Shown: piece by piece, positions 10,687 through 11,644 of the stretch | Layout of the letters: each line of letters begins with the position of its first letter | How positions within the stretch are numbered: the first letter of the stretch is position 1 | The notes under the pieces: generated by a model | What the model was told of the DNA's origin: nothing | Database searches by the model: none | Seen by the model: only the letters and a program-made list of their open reading frames with translations | Position numbers and translations under genes: made by a program | Assembly: GCA_022564695.1 (NCBI GenBank) | Contig: JADFKX010000050.1 | Coordinates: forward strand, 1-11,644 | Source of the DNA: Chloroflexota bacterium | Lineage (GTDB): Bacteria > Chloroflexota > Dehalococcoidia > SM23-28-2 > RBG-16-64-32 | Direction: 5' to 3' | Length of the DNA stretch: 11,644 nt

Positions 10687-11117
10687 CAGAGAACCGGCGT
10701 GAGCATGTACCGCTGCAGCCGCAGGATGTGGCCTAGGAGACGAAGCTGTGAGACGACCGTGACCCGCATGTCTTCCTTGTAGAGCTTCAAAGCAAGCAGG
10801 TTGGCCTTGATGCCATCCTTGGCGCGTCCGATCGCTTCCTGGTTCGACAGGTGGCGAAAGGCCAGCAGCATGACGACGCCCGTCGCCGCCGAGAGAATCG
10901 TTAGACCCATCCACGCCGGTAACGGGGAGAGCACCGCATAGAGGGCATCGCCCATGACGGTGCATATAGGGTTGACCATCGCCAGGACCGGCGACAACAG
11001 CGGATTGACAAGGACGTCGACCGCGGCGAACAGCCAAGCGAGAAACGTCTTCACCGCCTCCCACGCCGATAGCACCGTCTCCGCACCGCTAATGAGTATG
11101 TTGTTGATCGTCTGCAT
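10668..11117 (-). pseudogene. Truncated membrane protein of an uncharacterised family (N-terminal 150 residues)
   Basis: Starting at ATG 11117 (MQTINNIL), 150 residues look like a genuine protein. There is a hydrophobic stretch at about 22-48, a strong membrane segment at 63-87 (SPLPAWMGLTILSAATGVV onward), the motif FRHLSNQEAIGRAKDGIKAN at 87-106, a charged helical region with LALKLYKEDMRV, and the start of a second membrane segment at 137-150. This pattern (membrane helix, SNQ-A-IxxxKDxIKA, L-LYK-D) matches a family I recall from planctomycetes and some other phyla, broadly like YidC/EMC3-type insertases; that assignment is from memory and weak. Homology stops inside the second membrane segment. 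The frame then runs on to 10338 through the tilS fragment out of frame, giving an Arg-rich tail that is surely not native. No clear ribosome-binding site is seen. Confidence 0.6.
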
Positions 11118-11226
11118 CGTAAGTCTGTGGTGCGGCATGGTACCGCATGAGGCGTGGTCCGCCCACCGCTTCCGTGTCGACCGGTTATGCGTGGCCACGC
11201 ATTAACCGACGGGTGTTGCGAGCTGC

Positions 11227-11291
11227 GCGACCGTCAGGGAGCGGACGATCGTAAATCACCGGGGAGCGCAGGAGCGCTCCCTAACGGTCGC
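11227..11291. repeat. Nested inverted-repeat element
   Basis: GCGACCGTCAGGGAGCG (11227-11243) is complementary to 11275-11291 at 16 of 17 positions. Inside, GGGAGCGC (11262-11269) is a perfect inverted partner of GCGCTCCC (11274-11281), so two left arms compete for one right arm. It resembles dispersed GC-rich palindromic repeats found between genes in several environmental phyla; copy number is unknown here. Confidence 0.55.
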
Positions 11292-11404
11292 GGCTCTGCT
11301 CAGGCGTACCCATCGAAGGACGCGCGATGGAGCACAAGAACATTTCGCGTATTCGAATGCCGGGTCCGCCGGCCTTCCGGTAACGCCGAACGTGGAGAAA
11401 TCGC

Positions 11405-11420
11405 GCGGGCTGAAGCCCGC
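11405..11420. repeat. GC-rich hairpin, REP-like
   Basis: Perfect six-base arms GCGGGC and GCCCGC around TGAA. It lies about 45 bases past the stop of the dockerin-like gene and could act as an mRNA 3' end structure, but no T-run follows. The motif also resembles common dispersed palindromes. Confidence 0.5.
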
Positions 11421-11464
11421 GGCTCAGAACGAAAAGACCTCGAACGCTCTAAGCCCCGGATGCA

Positions 11465-11644
11465 CTAAGGGCAGACGGTGTTGGCCGGTTTGGCAGTGTC
11501 GTTCCAGGAAACCCAGAGGTCCGAGCCGTTGAGGAGGTCCACCGCTGTGAGGATGTCCAGCGGTGTGACCAACGACGAGCGGTCGACGTCACAGCTCCGG
11601 GCGCCCCACGGGATGATGCAAGTACCCTTGAGGCAGCAGTTTTG
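11465..11644 (-). CDS. C-terminus of a dockerin-like, probably secreted protein (5' end outside window)
   Basis: The last 59 codons are visible, ending in CP and TAG. CDVDRSSLVTPLDILTAVDLL is an EF-hand-like calcium loop plus helix as in dockerin type I repeats (D-x-D-x-S then D-x-L-x-x-x-D-L-L). Five cysteines (CC, C, C and a final C) suggest an extracellular protein with disulfides. Single dockerin-like modules at the very C-terminus of large secreted proteins, often ending in CP, are a pattern I associate with Planctomycetota and relatives; there they are probably surface-anchoring or sorting modules rather than cellulosome parts. The catalytic or structural part of the protein lies outside the window, so its role is unknown. 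Confidence 0.65.
   Translation of the reverse strand, partial: QNCCLKGTCIIPWGARSCDVDRSSLVTPLDILTAVDLLNGSDLWVSWNDTAKPANTVCP

Larger units (their letters stand above)
11118..11464. other. Gene-free stretch with inverted repeats
   Basis: No convincing coding region on either strand. It contains a 17-bp inverted repeat (11227-11243 with 11275-11291), an inner 8-bp perfect hairpin (11262-11269 with 11274-11281) and a GCGGGC-TGAA-GCCCGC hairpin at 11405-11420. Confidence 0.6.

Noticed and set aside
10076..10702. Plus-strand 208-codon Arg/Ser-rich frame
   Set aside because: Antisense to the tilS fragment, whose conserved motifs show the minus strand is the coding one.
11154..11468. Plus-strand 104-codon frame
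   Set aside because: It spans inverted repeats, has no recognisable motif or ribosome-binding site, and looks like chance in GC-rich DNA.

Overview
The window is a bacterial ribosomal RNA operon and its flanks, with every gene on the minus strand. Reading 5' to 3' in transcription order (right to left), it holds: the end of a secreted dockerin-like protein (11465-11644); a gene-free stretch with inverted repeats; a broken membrane-protein gene fused out of frame to the 3' half of tilS (9985-11117); tandem rRNA promoters; 16S rRNA; tRNA-Ile(GAU); tRNA-Ala(UGC); 23S rRNA; initiator tRNA-fMet; 5S rRNA; a four-S1-domain protein with a long acidic tail; and clpC, cut by the window start.

The 16S and 23S sequences, as far as they can be judged by eye, look like Chloroflexota, with Dehalococcoidia-like stretches in the 16S (for example the segment around 8800-9000). 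The right edge gives a different impression. The dockerin-like C-terminus and the truncated membrane protein resemble proteins I associate with Planctomycetota. The two impressions meet at a sharp coding discontinuity near 10660-10700, where neither gene is whole. This could be a real rearrangement or transfer, or a chimeric contig; the sequence alone cannot decide.

The rRNA operon is complete. Two promoters with near-consensus boxes and 17-bp spacers lie at 9964-9992 and 9876-9904. BoxA-like antitermination motifs occur in the leader and in the 16S-23S spacer. Long inverted repeats bracket both 16S (8165-8189 with 9831-9855) and 23S (4601-4650 with 7649-7711); these would form the processing stalks cut by an RNase III-type enzyme. 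The unusual feature is an initiator tRNA between 23S and 5S, beginning only a few bases past the 23S stalk.

Below the operon, a promoter-like TATAAT box precedes an S1-domain RNA-binding gene (593 codons from a TTG start with a strong ribosome-binding site), and clpC follows after 22 bp. The two are probably cotranscribed, coupling an RNA-binding translation factor to a protein-quality-control ATPase. The only termination signal seen between 5S and this pair is weak.
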